A stretch of 64,000 bases of DNA from Micromonospora noduli. Lineage in GTDB: Bacteria; Actinomycetota; Actinomycetes; Mycobacteriales; Micromonosporaceae. The translations under genes and the position numbers were made by a program. The stretch is taken from the NCBI RefSeq assembly GCF_003264365.1, contig NZ_PYAK01000003.1, forward strand, positions 62,001 to 126,000, given 5' to 3'. Below the pieces are notes generated by a model, which was given only the letters and a program-made list of their open reading frames with translations, was not told the DNA's origin and did not search any database. This document shows, piece by piece, positions 1-8,445 of the stretch (its first letter is position 1; every line of letters starts with the position of its first letter).

Positions 1-100
1 ATCCCGCCGGCTTGGTCAGCCGGCCGTGCAGTTCCCGGGCGGCGGCCATGGCCGCTTCGTCCGCCGCACGGATCGCCGCGATCGTGGTCTCCAGCATCAT
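1..100 (-). CDS. cobT: CobT, N-terminal fragment (cut by window edge)
   Basis: This is the 5' end of a minus-strand gene that runs out of the window. The roughly 33 residues visible read as a start followed by LETTIAAIRAADEAAM and a later RLTKPAG. That matches the N-terminus of nicotinate-nucleotide--dimethylbenzimidazole phosphoribosyltransferase, which makes alpha-ribazole phosphate for the lower ligand of cobalamin. The ATG at 100-98 overlaps the TGA of the upstream cobC gene as ATGA, so the two are probably translationally coupled; a second in-frame ATG follows at 97. The call relies on a short N-terminal signature and on its neighbour. Confidence 0.72.
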   Translation of the reverse strand, partial: MMLETTIAAIRAADEAAMAAARELHGRLTKPAG

Positions 101-1182
101 GCCTCCATGGTCTCGCGCAGCACGTCGATGAACGCGTCGGTGGTGTTTCGGTCGCGTACCGCCACCCGCAGCCAGTCCGGGCCGAGGCCGGGGAACGTGT
201 CGCCTCGGCGCACCGCCCAGCCGCGCTCGCGCAGGGCGGCCCGGATCGGTGTCGCGCCCGGTAGGTGCAGCAGGACGAACGCGCTGGCGGGACGGCCGAC
301 GACGCGTACACCGGGCAGTTCGGCGAGGCGCGCGACCAGGTGCTCGCGGTCGGCGGCGAGCTCGGCGGCGATCGCGCGTTCGGCCTGGACCGCGACGGCG
401 CTGGCGCAGGCCGACGCGGCCGCCAGCGCGGGCGTGGAGACGGCCCAGAGCGGCTGGACGGCGGCCAGCCGGGACACCAGCTCCGTGGCGCCGAGCAGGT
501 AGCCGATCCGCAGGCCGGCCAGGCCCCACGTCTTGGTGAGGCTGCGCACCACGAGCAGGCCGGGCAGGTCGCGGCGTTCGGCCAGCGACTCCGGTTCGCC
601 GGGGTGCCCGGGGACGATGGTGGTGTCGGCGAACGCCTCGTCGACAACCAGCACCCGGCCGGGGCGGGCCAGCGCGGCCACGGTCTGGGCGGGGTGCAGC
701 ACCGAGGTCGGGTTCGTCGGGTTGCCGATCATCACGAGGTCGGCGTCGGCGGGCACCCGGGACGGGTCGAGCCGGAAGCCGTCGGCGGCGTCGAGCAACA
801 CCCGCTCGACCGGGTGTCCGGCGGCCCGCAGCGCCGCCTCCGGCTCGGTGAACTGAGGGTGCACCACCACGGGGCGGTGCACGCCACGCAGCGCCTGGGC
901 GATCAACACGAAGCCCTCGGCGGCGCCGGCGGTGAGCAGCACCTCGTTCGGGTGACGGCGGTGTCGGGCGGCGACCGCCGCCCGGGCCGGCGCCGGGTCC
1001 GGATACCGGGCCAGGTCGGTCAGGGTCGCGGCGATCGGGTCGGCCAGCCAGGCGGGAGGACGCGCCCGACGGACGTTGACGGCGAGGTCGATCAGGCCGG
1101 CGGTCGCCTCCGCGTCGCCGTGGTGGGCGAGGTCCGGCTCGACCCCGGTGGGTGGGGCGACCGCGCTCGGCTGATCAGACAT
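97..1182 (-). CDS. cobC: CobC-type PLP aminotransferase / threonine-phosphate decarboxylase
   Basis: This is a class I/II PLP-dependent enzyme of about 361 residues. It shows NPTNP near residue 154, DEAF near 181 and SLTKTWGLAGLRIGY with the PLP lysine near 217. In cobalamin synthesis this family provides (R)-1-amino-2-propanol O-phosphate by decarboxylating L-threonine phosphate, the arm that joins adenosylcobyric acid to the nucleotide loop. I chose the ATG at 1182 (MSDQPSAVAP) because a longer frame back to 1311 would run through the promoter of the divergent penicillin-binding protein gene. The stop overlaps the cobT start, giving a cobC-cobT unit. Other histidinol-phosphate-aminotransferase-like roles are possible, but the neighbour supports cobalamin. 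Confidence 0.85.
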   Translation of the reverse strand: MSDQPSAVAPPTGVEPDLAHHGDAEATAGLIDLAVNVRRARPPAWLADPIAATLTDLARYPDPAPARAAVAARHRRHPNEVLLTAGAAEGFVLIAQALRGVHRPVVVHPQFTEPEAALRAAGHPVERVLLDAADGFRLDPSRVPADADLVMIGNPTNPTSVLHPAQTVAALARPGRVLVVDEAFADTTIVPGHPGEPESLAERRDLPGLLVVRSLTKTWGLAGLRIGYLLGATELVSRLAAVQPLWAVSTPALAAASACASAVAVQAERAIAAELAADREHLVARLAELPGVRVVGRPASAFVLLHLPGATPIRAALRERGWAVRRGDTFPGLGPDWLRVAVRDRNTTDAFIDVLRETMEA

Positions 1183-1291
1183 GTCCGCGATCCTGCCGGG
1201 AAGGTGGCCGGTGGGACAGTCGATCTCAGCGTAAGCCGCGTCACCACTCGCCGGTTTAAGAGTTCTTCTCATGTACGAATCGGAAATGTCA

Positions 1292-1303
1292 TAACTTGGC
1301 CAG
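1292..1303 (+). promoter_or_regulatory. Leaderless promoter -10 box for the penicillin-binding protein
   Basis: TAACTT at 1292-1297 is a TANNNT box that ends six bases before the GTG at 1304, and there is no Shine-Dalgarno sequence. This spacing fits transcription starting at the first base of the start codon. Confidence 0.5.
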
Positions 1304-3433
1304 GTGAGCAACCGACCCCTTGCTGCCGCTGGTCGTCTCGTCCCTCTCCTCCGCGCCGGACTGATCGCCGGAATCGTGATCGCCGCCGTCGCCTATCCAC
1401 TGGTCGCCCTCACCGGGCTCGGCGCGAAGGCCACCGCGCACGCCGTGGACCAGAAGACCCGGGTGCTGAAGACCGCCCTGCCCGCCGAGACCTCGTACGT
1501 CTACGGCCCGGACGGCAAGACCGTGCTGACCATGTTCTACGAGGAGTACCGGCAGTACACCAAGCTGTCGGACATGTCGCCGAACATCCAGCAGGCGATC
1601 GTGGCCGCCGAGGACTCCCGCTTCTACCAGCACCACGGCGTCGACCCGAAGGGCGTGGCCCGGGCCTTCGTCTCCAACGCCCGCTCCGGCGGCTCCCAGG
1701 GCGCCTCGACCCTGACCATGCAGTACGTCCGGATGGCCCTGCGGGACAGCGCGACCACGCCCAAGGAGGTCCAGGAAGCCACCCAGCAGACCAGCATTCG
1801 CAAGGTCAAGGAGATGCGGATGGCGCTGGACCTGGAGAAGGAGTTGAGCAAGGAACAGATCATGGAGCGCTACCTGAACTCGGCGTACTTCGGGCACCGG
1901 GCGTACGGCATCTACGCGGCCAGCGAGATCTTCTTCTCCAAGACCCCAAAGGACCTCACGCCGGTCGAGGCCGCCACCCTCGCCGGACTGGTCAAGTCCC
2001 CGTCCGAGTACGACCCGGCCGACTCCGACCAGAAGGAGGCCACCGGGCGGCGCAACTACGTGCTGGACCGGATGAGCCAACTCGGCTACCTCTCCCCCGA
2101 CTCGGCCGCCGCCGCCAAGTCCGAGCCGATCCGGCTCAGGCTGACCACCCCACCGCACGACTGCGCCGCGGTGGCGGAGAAGTACAACAGCTGGGGCTTC
2201 GCCTGCGACTACCTGAAGAACTGGTGGAGCGCGCAGCCCGCGTTCGGGGCGAACCGGCTGGAACGGATGGACAACCTTCGCCGGGGCGGCTACCGCATCG
2301 TGCTCAGCCTCGACCCGAAGATCCAGGAGGCCGCGGAGAAGAGCGTGGGCACCAAGGAGGCCACCGGCAGCCCGTTCGCCAACGGCATCGTGGTGTCCGA
2401 GCCCGGCACCGGGCGGGTGAAGGCCATGGCGGTGAACCGGACGTACTCGCTGGACCTGGCCGAGAACCCGCAGAGCTCCAACCCCGAGGCCGGGCCGAAG
2501 GTGAAAGCCAACTACCCGAACACTGTGGCACCGCTGCTCGGCGGCGGTGACCTGGCCGGCTACCAGGCCGGGTCGACGTTCAAGATGTTCCCGATGTTGG
2601 CCGCGCTGGACTCGGGGATGACCCTCTCCACCTCGTTCAACGCGCCGTACCGCTACAAGTCGGCAGTGTACGACGGCTGGGCGCCCTCAAACGCCAGCGG
2701 CGCCATGACCGGCCAGCAGACCATGTGGTCCGGCTTCGGCAAATCGGTGAACACGTACTTCGTGTGGCTGGAGGAGAAGGTCGGCGCGGACCGGGCGGTC
2801 CGGTTGGCCGAACAGCTCGGGCTTCGGTGGCGCACCGACGTCGACCGGGAACAGGCGTCTCCGGCCAAGGCGAAGAAGTGGGGTGCCTTCACCCTGGGCG
2901 TCTCCGACGCCACCCCGCTGGAGATGGCGAACGCGTACGCCGCCATCGCGGCCGACGGCCGCTACTGCGAGGCCATCCCGGTGCAAGCGATCATGAACAG
3001 GGACGGCACACCCGCCACGTACGCCACCCCGGGCGGTCTGCACCGCGAGGTGGCCAAGCCGCGCTGCCGGCAGGTGGTGAGCGCGGACGCCGCGCGGGCG
3101 GCCACCGACGCGGCCCGCTGCCCGACCGGAGACACCCCGGCGCGCGGCAGCTGCGGCGGATGGTCCACCGCCGACAGCGTGCGGGGCACCGTCGGACGCC
3201 CGGTGGCCGGCAAGACCGGTACGACCGACAGCACCCGATCGGCCTGGTTCGTGGGCTACACCCCGGAGTTGGCCGCGGCGAGCTTCATATCCGACCCGGA
3301 CAACCCGTTCAACGCGGTCGGTGACGGGCAGTCCCAGATCCCGATCAAGGCGGTTTCGGAGACCCTGCGCGACGGCCTGAAGGGCACCCCGACCCGCCAG
3401 TTCACCCCACCGTCGGACGCCATCGTCGGCTGA
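1304..3433 (+). CDS. Bifunctional class A penicillin-binding protein
   Basis: The 709-residue membrane-anchored enzyme polymerises and cross-links peptidoglycan outside the membrane. A short cytoplasmic start is followed by one transmembrane segment at about residues 13-40. The glycosyltransferase 51 domain comes next, with EDSRFYQHHGVD (catalytic Glu near 103) and QGASTLTMQ near 132-140. The transpeptidase domain carries STFK near 424, SVN near 481 and KTGTT near 637. All key motifs are present, so both activities should be intact. The start is GTG at 1304, supported by the leaderless promoter. It stands alone, divergent from cobC and convergent with the GNAT gene. There is no PASTA domain. 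Confidence 0.95.
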   Translation: MSNRPLAAAGRLVPLLRAGLIAGIVIAAVAYPLVALTGLGAKATAHAVDQKTRVLKTALPAETSYVYGPDGKTVLTMFYEEYRQYTKLSDMSPNIQQAIVAAEDSRFYQHHGVDPKGVARAFVSNARSGGSQGASTLTMQYVRMALRDSATTPKEVQEATQQTSIRKVKEMRMALDLEKELSKEQIMERYLNSAYFGHRAYGIYAASEIFFSKTPKDLTPVEAATLAGLVKSPSEYDPADSDQKEATGRRNYVLDRMSQLGYLSPDSAAAAKSEPIRLRLTTPPHDCAAVAEKYNSWGFACDYLKNWWSAQPAFGANRLERMDNLRRGGYRIVLSLDPKIQEAAEKSVGTKEATGSPFANGIVVSEPGTGRVKAMAVNRTYSLDLAENPQSSNPEAGPKVKANYPNTVAPLLGGGDLAGYQAGSTFKMFPMLAALDSGMTLSTSFNAPYRYKSAVYDGWAPSNASGAMTGQQTMWSGFGKSVNTYFVWLEEKVGADRAVRLAEQLGLRWRTDVDREQASPAKAKKWGAFTLGVSDATPLEMANAYAAIAADGRYCEAIPVQAIMNRDGTPATYATPGGLHREVAKPRCRQVVSADAARAATDAARCPTGDTPARGSCGGWSTADSVRGTVGRPVAGKTGTTDSTRSAWFVGYTPELAAASFISDPDNPFNAVGDGQSQIPIKAVSETLRDGLKGTPTRQFTPPSDAIVG

Positions 3434-3445
3434 CCGGCGCGAGAG

Positions 3446-3492
3446 TCAGCGCAGGTCGGCGGGGCTCGGCGCGACTCAGCGCAGGTCGGCGG
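3446..3492. repeat. 17-bp direct repeat at the 3' end of the GNAT gene
   Basis: The word tcagcgcaggtcggcgg occurs at 3446-3462 and again at 3476-3492, 30 bp apart. The second copy contains the stop codon and last codons (ADLR-stop) of the minus-strand acetyltransferase. The first copy repeats ADLR-stop in the same frame just downstream, so this looks like a small tandem duplication of a gene end. Confidence 0.7.
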
Positions 3493-4045
3493 CGACGAAC
3501 GACCACAGCTCCAGATCCACCCGGCCGCCGCTGACGAACCCGGCGTTCCGCAGCAGACCCTCGTAGCTGAACCCGGCCTTCTCGGCGACCCGGCGCGAGG
3601 CCAGGTTGCCGGGAGCCACCCGCAGTTCGACCCGCTGGAAGCCGTGCTCCAGGATCAGCGCGATGGCCACCGCGTCGACCGCCTCGGCGGCGAAGCCGAA
3701 ACCCCGCGCGTGCGCAGCCATCGCGTAGGAGATCTCGGTGAGGCGGGCGCCCCAGTCGGTGCGCCGGGTCCACAGCGAGCCCACCACCTGGTCGTCCTCC
3801 CGCCGGAGCACCGCGTAGTGGTCGCCCTCCCCGCTGTCGCGCCGCTGCCGGGCCAGATCGGTGCACCAGGCCAGCCCGTCGATCGGGCCGGAGTCGTCGG
3901 GCAGCGGCAGCCAACGCCGGGTCAGCTTGTCGGCGAAGATCTCCCCGGCCGCCGCCGCGTCGGCCGCCGTGAGCTGACGCACCTCGGTACGCGGGGTGGA
4001 GACCGTCAACGCCGGGAAACGGCGCACCGCCACCTGACCGATCAC
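3476..4045 (-). CDS. GNAT family N-acetyltransferase (RimJ/RimL-like)
   Basis: The 189-residue protein has the single-domain GNAT fold. ISYAMAAHARGFGFAAEAV near residues 105-123 is the acetyl-CoA pyrophosphate-binding motif (R-x-x-G-x-A type). NLASRRVAEKAGF further on is the usual segment of RimJ/RimL-type N-acetyltransferases, which act on protein N-termini or small amines. The substrate cannot be told from sequence. The GTG start at 4045 overlaps the cobB stop as GTGA, so it is translated as the second gene of a cobB operon. The family has no known step in cobalamin synthesis, and the pairing may only be positional. Confidence 0.85.
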   Translation of the reverse strand: MIGQVAVRRFPALTVSTPRTEVRQLTAADAAAAGEIFADKLTRRWLPLPDDSGPIDGLAWCTDLARQRRDSGEGDHYAVLRREDDQVVGSLWTRRTDWGARLTEISYAMAAHARGFGFAAEAVDAVAIALILEHGFQRVELRVAPGNLASRRVAEKAGFSYEGLLRNAGFVSGGRVDLELWSFVAADLR

Positions 4046-5448
4046 ACCGACACCTCGCCCGGCTGCGCGGGTACCACCTCGCTCGTCGGGTCGGCCGCCG
4101 CCGCGGCGACCAACCGGGCCGCCGTCGCCGGATGGCTCGCCCAGTGCAGAGCGAGCTGCGAGGCGTGCACGTTGCGCCAGACGAAGCCCTCCGGCGCGCC
4201 GCCGTCCCAGCTCCAGGCCGGGCGCTGACCAGCGCGCGGGGTGAGCACCGCACGGTGTGCCTTGTGCCCGACCAGCACCGTGCCGGTGGCGGCGACCACG
4301 CTGTCGGTCTGGGCAGTCGCCTCCCGGTAGCCGGCCACCACCCCGTCGCGGCTGACACCGACCGCGTCCAGGACACCGCACATCGGCAACCCGTCCAGTT
4401 CCCGGGCCAGCCAGAGCAGCCCGGCGCCCTCGGCGATCACCGGACGCCCGGTCCGCGCCAACTCGGCCACCGCGATGCAGAGCCGCCGGTTGGCCGACAA
4501 CTGCTCGGCGTACGCCTCGGGCAGCGCGCCGCCGACGACCAGCGCGCGGGTGCCGACCGGCAGCGCCTCGTCGCGCAGCGGGTCGACGACGACGACCTCG
4601 GCGCCGGCGGCCCGGAGCAACTCGGTGGTCTCCGGGTGGCTGAAGCTGCCGCCCGGCCCACCGGCCACCGCCACCAGTGGGCGGTTCGCCGGGGGTGTGA
4701 ACGTGCCGAGGGCCTCCTCGGGAGACCAGGCCGGTGCCGGCAGCGCCGGGGCGGAGCGGGCCAGCCCGAGCAGCCGTTCCAGGTCGACAGTGGCGGCGAC
4801 GGCCTCGCCCAGCCGGCGGACCGCACGGACGGCGTCGGCCGAGTCGTCGACCACTGGTGCCACCCCGTGCCGCCGCGACGGCAGCACCGCCGGCAGGTCC
4901 TGTCGACGCAGCGCGCCGTAGACCGGCACCCCCACGTCGTCCAACGCCTCGCGCAGCATCCCCTCGTGTCGCGACGACGCCACCCGGTTGAGGATCACCC
5001 CGCCGAGCCACAACTGCTCGTCGTACGAGCGGAAACCGTGCACCAGGGCCGCCACCGACTGGCCCATCGCGGCCACGTCGACAACGAGCACCACCGGGCT
5101 GCGCAGCGCGGCGGCCGCGGCGGCCGTGGACTCCTGCTCGGGACGGCCACCGACCGAGTCGTACAGCCCCATGCTGCCCTGCACCACGGCCAGCCCGGCG
5201 CCGGCGGCACCGTGCGCCACCAGCGGGGCGAGCCGATCGAGGCCGACCAGTCGGGGGTCGATCACCCGACCCGGCCGACCGGAGGCGAGGCCGAGGTAGG
5301 CGGCGTCGACATGGTCCGGCCCGAGCTTGAACCCGGCGACGTCGACCCCTCGCTCGGCCAGGGCGGCGAGCAGCCCGATCGCCAGCGCGTTCTTACCGTG
5401 CCCGGAGGACGGCGCGCTGAGCACCAGGCGCGGCACGACGGTCATCAT
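4042..5448 (-). CDS. cobB: Cobyrinate a,c-diamide synthase family protein, glutaminase Cys replaced by Gly
   Basis: The 468-residue protein matches CobB/CbiA, which amidates the a and c side chains of cobyrinate using ATP and glutamine. The N-terminal ATP-grasping half has APSSGHGKN at residues 12-20 and KLGPDHVDAAYL at 41-52. The C-terminal half is a class I glutamine amidotransferase domain. There the usual nucleophile segment A-E-C-G/A-G reads AEGAGLLWL, putting Gly at about residue 341 (codon GGC at 4428-4426) instead of Cys. The later GHxxH segment reads GHKAHR instead of the more usual GHEFHR. Synthesis could therefore depend on free ammonia, or there is a base error. GAGGAG lies 3 nt before the ATG at 5448 and 6 nt before the ATG at 5445. 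Confidence 0.88.
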   Translation of the reverse strand: MMTVVPRLVLSAPSSGHGKNALAIGLLAALAERGVDVAGFKLGPDHVDAAYLGLASGRPGRVIDPRLVGLDRLAPLVAHGAAGAGLAVVQGSMGLYDSVGGRPEQESTAAAAAALRSPVVLVVDVAAMGQSVAALVHGFRSYDEQLWLGGVILNRVASSRHEGMLREALDDVGVPVYGALRRQDLPAVLPSRRHGVAPVVDDSADAVRAVRRLGEAVAATVDLERLLGLARSAPALPAPAWSPEEALGTFTPPANRPLVAVAGGPGGSFSHPETTELLRAAGAEVVVVDPLRDEALPVGTRALVVGGALPEAYAEQLSANRRLCIAVAELARTGRPVIAEGAGLLWLARELDGLPMCGVLDAVGVSRDGVVAGYREATAQTDSVVAATGTVLVGHKAHRAVLTPRAGQRPAWSWDGGAPEGFVWRNVHASQLALHWASHPATAARLVAAAAADPTSEVVPAQPGEVSV

Positions 5449-5638
5449 CGACTCCTCGCGAGCGGCGGCGGGTACGCGACGGGACGACCGAGGCCGATCC
5501 GTCGGCGTGACGATACCCGCCCGGCTGGAGGCGCGAGCACCGCCAACCGGGGTGGGCGGCCGGGCCCTGGCAGTGCCCCGGGGCGTCGACCCCGGCGCGG
5601 TCCGGCCCGGTCCAGGTCAGTGGCGCCGGTCATACGAG

Positions 5639-5651
5639 TAGCCTCGGTGCC
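5639..5651 (+). promoter_or_regulatory. Leaderless promoter -10 box for SURF1 gene
   Basis: TAGCCT at 5639-5644 lies seven bases before the GTG at 5652, and no ribosome-binding site is visible. The rest of the 200-bp divergent gap to cobB shows no other recognisable element. Confidence 0.5.
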
Positions 5652-6473
5652 GTGTACCGGTTCCTGCTGAGCCCACGCTGGCTGGGCGCTCTCGCGCTGA
5701 CCCTGGTCGCGGCCGCCGTCATGGTGTTCCTCGGCAACTGGCAGCTGGACCGCTACCGGGGGCGCACCGAGGTCAACGAGCGGATCGACGCGGGCCAGCG
5801 GATGGCTCCCGTGCCGCTCGCCGACGCGCTGCGCGCTCCCGCCGGCGGTGCGGGAACAGCCGGTCCGGCCCCCGCCGAGGACAAGGTCTGGACCCGGGTC
5901 ACCGTCACCGGCCGGTACGACCCCACGAACACCGTGCTGGTCCGCGGCCGGACGGTGGACAGCCGGGTCGGTTTCGAGGTGCTCACCCCGCTGGTGCTCG
6001 CCGACGGCACGGCGCTGCTGGTGGACCGGGGCTGGATCCCGCCGGCGCCCGGTGGGGCGACCGCCCAGCCGTCGGTGCCGGCCGCGCCGACCGGCGACGT
6101 GACGGTGGTCGGCCGGGTGCACGAGACCGAGAGCGGCGCCGGCGCGGTGGCCCGACGCGACGGGCTGCTGGAGATCCGGCGGATCGGGGTGTCGCGGCTG
6201 GCCGGCGAGCTTCCCTACCCGGTCTACGGTGCGTATCTGCTGCTCGACGAGCAGACCCCGGCAGCCGATCCGGTGTTCAAGGCGGTGCCGGTGGGGCACG
6301 CCAACAACTGGCAGAACTTCGGCTACGTCGTGCAGTGGTGGCTGTTCGCGGTTATGGCCCTCTTCGGCTATGGCTGGGTGGCCCGTCGGGAGGCCCGCCG
6401 GGCCGCCGGCATCGGTGCCACCTCGGCTCCGCTGGACCGGGCCGCCGAACCGACGCCGACCGCTTCCGCCTGA
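5652..6473 (+). CDS. SURF1 family cytochrome oxidase biogenesis protein
   Basis: The 273-residue protein has the SURF1 layout: a transmembrane helix near residues 10-28 followed by GNWQLDRYRGR, a large extracytoplasmic domain, and a second transmembrane helix near 222-245 preceded by HANNWQNFGYVVQWW. VDRGWIPP in the middle is also typical. SURF1 proteins assist haem a insertion and maturation of cytochrome c oxidase. No oxidase gene is adjacent, so the role comes from the family. The GTG start is fixed by the leaderless promoter. Confidence 0.9.
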   Translation: MYRFLLSPRWLGALALTLVAAAVMVFLGNWQLDRYRGRTEVNERIDAGQRMAPVPLADALRAPAGGAGTAGPAPAEDKVWTRVTVTGRYDPTNTVLVRGRTVDSRVGFEVLTPLVLADGTALLVDRGWIPPAPGGATAQPSVPAAPTGDVTVVGRVHETESGAGAVARRDGLLEIRRIGVSRLAGELPYPVYGAYLLLDEQTPAADPVFKAVPVGHANNWQNFGYVVQWWLFAVMALFGYGWVARREARRAAGIGATSAPLDRAAEPTPTASA

Positions 6474-6483
6474 CCTCGCCCGG

Positions 6484-8076
6484 TCAGCCAGTCACGCGGC
6501 CGGCGTGGATGGCACGGACCGCGTCGATGGTGTCCGCCTCCGCGGCGGACTTGTCGTCGCGATAGCGCACCACCCGGGCGAACCGCAGCGCCATCCCACC
6601 GGGATAGCGCGAACTCGTCTGCACCCCGTCGAAGGCGATCTCCACCACCTGCTCGGGCCGGACCCGGACCACCCAGTCGCCGCGTTCCACGGCGAGGTCG
6701 AGGAACCGCTCGGTCTGCCACCGCAGCAACTCGTCGGTGAGCCCCTTGAACGTCTTGCCGAGCATGACGAAGTCACCGGTGCGCGCGTCACGCGCACCCA
6801 GATGCAGGTTGGACAGCCAGCCCTTGCGTCGGCCGCTGCCCCACTCGACGGCGAGCACCACCAGGTCGAGGGTGTGCCGCGGTTTCACCTTGACCCAGGC
6901 GGCACCGCGCCGGCCGGCGTCGTAGGGGGCGTCCGGCGCCTTGACCACCACGCCCTCCTGCCCGGCGTCGAGCGCGGCGGCGAACGCGGCGGCGGCCTGC
7001 TCCGGGCCGTCGACCTCCATCCGGCCGACCAGCAGCGACGAATCCACCGAACCGGCGAGGGCGGCCCACCGCTCCCGGCCGGGAAGGTCGATCAGATCCT
7101 CACCGTCGAGGTGCAGCAGGTCGAAGAAGTACGGGGTGAGCACCGTCGCGCCCGTGCTGGCGGCCGCCGCGAGCACCGCCGGGGCGACCGGTGTGCGCCC
7201 GGTGGTGCTGGGGGTGGTGCGTCGGGCGGCCCGGCTCGACGTCTGCTGGAACGGCAGTGGGCGGCCGGTCTCGTCCAGGCCGATCGCCTCGCCGTCGAGG
7301 ACCAACTCCCGGCCCGGCAGGGCACGGACCGCGGCGACCACCTCGGGCACCCGGGTGGTGATCTCGTCAAGGCTGCGGGTGAACACGGCGATGTCGGCGC
7401 CGGAGCGGTGCACCTGGATGCGGATGCCGTCGAGCTTCACGTCGACCACCGCCGGCGTGCCGGTAGCGGCGAGCGCCTCGTCGACCGAGGGGGCGCTCTG
7501 CGCGAGCATCGGCGCCAGCGGGCGGCCAACCTGCAGACCGAACCCGGCCAACTCGGCGGCACCTCCGGCCAGCGCGGCCACCGCCACGGCCCGGAGATCA
7601 CCGGCGAGCAGCAACGCCCGGCGGACCGCCGCCACCGGCACCTCGGCGGCCCGGGCCACCGCGTCCGCGAGGAGCCCGGCCTGGGCGCCCTGCCGTAGCT
7701 CGCCACTGAACAGGCCGGTGAGCAGCCGCTGCTCGTCGGCTGTCGCCGCCGCGTAGAGGGCACCGAGCAGCGCCCGACGCCGAGCCTGTGAGCCCGAGCC
7801 GTGCACCGCGGCGATCTGCGCGATGGCCGCGTCCACGGCGGCCACCGTCAACGTCGGCTCGGCGGCCGGCGGTGGCAGGTCGCGCAGGCTCGCGTAGCCG
7901 ACGCCGGTCTGCCGTTGGCGCAGCTCACCGGCGAGATAGCCGGCGCCGGGCTCGACCTCGCCGGGGTCGAGCCGACGCAGCGCGTCAGCGAGCAGCTCCA
8001 CCTTGGCCCGTCGGCCACTGGTGGCGCCGACGGCGGCCGAGGTGGCTGCCAGATCGAGGAACCGCACGCAGCTCAT
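6484..8076 (-). CDS. ligB: ATP-dependent DNA ligase (LigB-like)
   Basis: The protein has about 530 residues: an N-terminal DNA-binding domain, an adenylation domain with the nucleophile lysine in VDVKLDGIRIQVHR (about K214), further nucleotidyltransferase motifs such as GEAIG and EGVVVKAP, and a C-terminal OB domain. This order is that of actinobacterial LigB, an ATP-dependent ligase found alongside the essential NAD-dependent LigA. It seals nicks and is thought to serve repair. AGGTGA stands seven bases before the ATG at 8076, so I use that start; a GTG at 8067 is an alternative. The 3' end faces the SURF1 gene with only about ten bases between them. Confidence 0.92.
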   Translation of the reverse strand: MSCVRFLDLAATSAAVGATSGRRAKVELLADALRRLDPGEVEPGAGYLAGELRQRQTGVGYASLRDLPPPAAEPTLTVAAVDAAIAQIAAVHGSGSQARRRALLGALYAAATADEQRLLTGLFSGELRQGAQAGLLADAVARAAEVPVAAVRRALLLAGDLRAVAVAALAGGAAELAGFGLQVGRPLAPMLAQSAPSVDEALAATGTPAVVDVKLDGIRIQVHRSGADIAVFTRSLDEITTRVPEVVAAVRALPGRELVLDGEAIGLDETGRPLPFQQTSSRAARRTTPSTTGRTPVAPAVLAAAASTGATVLTPYFFDLLHLDGEDLIDLPGRERWAALAGSVDSSLLVGRMEVDGPEQAAAAFAAALDAGQEGVVVKAPDAPYDAGRRGAAWVKVKPRHTLDLVVLAVEWGSGRRKGWLSNLHLGARDARTGDFVMLGKTFKGLTDELLRWQTERFLDLAVERGDWVVRVRPEQVVEIAFDGVQTSSRYPGGMALRFARVVRYRDDKSAAEADTIDAVRAIHAGRVTG

Positions 8077-8090
8077 CCTGCCAGTCACCT

Positions 8091-8130
8091 CCGACACCGC
8101 CCGGGCATTGCCGTGCCCGGGCGGTGTCGG
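8091..8130 (-). terminator. 17-bp perfect hairpin between a small gene and ligB
   Basis: The arms 8091-8107 and 8114-8130 are perfect complements (ccgacaccgcccgggca) with a 6-nt loop. It lies downstream of the small gene ending at 8162 and just upstream of the ligB ribosome-binding site. There is no T-tract, so it may act as an intrinsic terminator of the T-less kind or as a transcript 3' end. Confidence 0.65.
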
Positions 8131-8161
8131 CAGGGTGCCACCCACTCACGCGGGCGACGGT

Positions 8162-8368
8162 TCAGGCGGAGACGGGTTCCTCGATGCGCAACCCTCGGGC
8201 GCGGACCTCGCCGGCGACCCGGGAGAGCACCGAGTCGAGGGCGACCAGTGCGGCGGAGAGCTCACCGAGCTGTTCGTTGAGCGTGTCCTCGGACCACGCG
8301 GAGACATCGACATCTCCCAGCGCGCTGACAGCGGCCCCCAACCGGGCCATCACCTCGTTCGTACTCAT
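8162..8368 (-). CDS. Small hypothetical protein (68 aa), leaderless
   Basis: The 68-residue protein is predicted all-helical, starting MSTNEVMARLGAAVSAL and ending RARGLRIEEPVSA. The central segment ELSAALVALDSVLSRVAGEVRARG loosely resembles the first helices of DUF222 (13E12-type) proteins, but the rest of that family is absent. I do not assign a function. On the minus strand TAGCCT ends seven bases before the ATG, indicating a leaderless message. A 7-bp inverted repeat straddles the start codon, and a strong hairpin follows the stop, so the gene appears to be its own transcription unit. Confidence 0.65.
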   Translation of the reverse strand: MSTNEVMARLGAAVSALGDVDVSAWSEDTLNEQLGELSAALVALDSVLSRVAGEVRARGLRIEEPVSA

Positions 8369-8375
8369 GTACGAA
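8358..8375. promoter_or_regulatory. Inverted repeat across the start of the 68-aa gene
   Basis: TTCGTAC at 8358-8364 and GTACGAA at 8369-8375 are perfect inverted repeats around a 4-nt centre that includes the start codon. The 12-mer ctcatgtacgaa here also occurs at about 1268-1279, upstream of the penicillin-binding protein gene. It may be an operator; no regulator is known. Confidence 0.35.
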
Positions 8376-8445
8376 AGGCTATAACAGCCGACCATCCGAC
8401 ACGCCGTAAACTCCCAGATCAGGCCCAAAGTTGCCGTTCTGACAC

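Noticed and set aside
1183..1303. Cobalamin riboswitch before cobC
   Set aside because: The 120-bp gap lacks the conserved B12-box and is too short for the usual aptamer.
265..2550. Open frame of over 700 codons on the plus strand
   Set aside because: It shadows cobC in antisense and the penicillin-binding protein in another frame; neither part resembles a protein family.
4132..5670. Plus-strand frame antisense to cobB
   Set aside because: cobB is well supported by motifs and start signals; the antisense frame is composition-driven.
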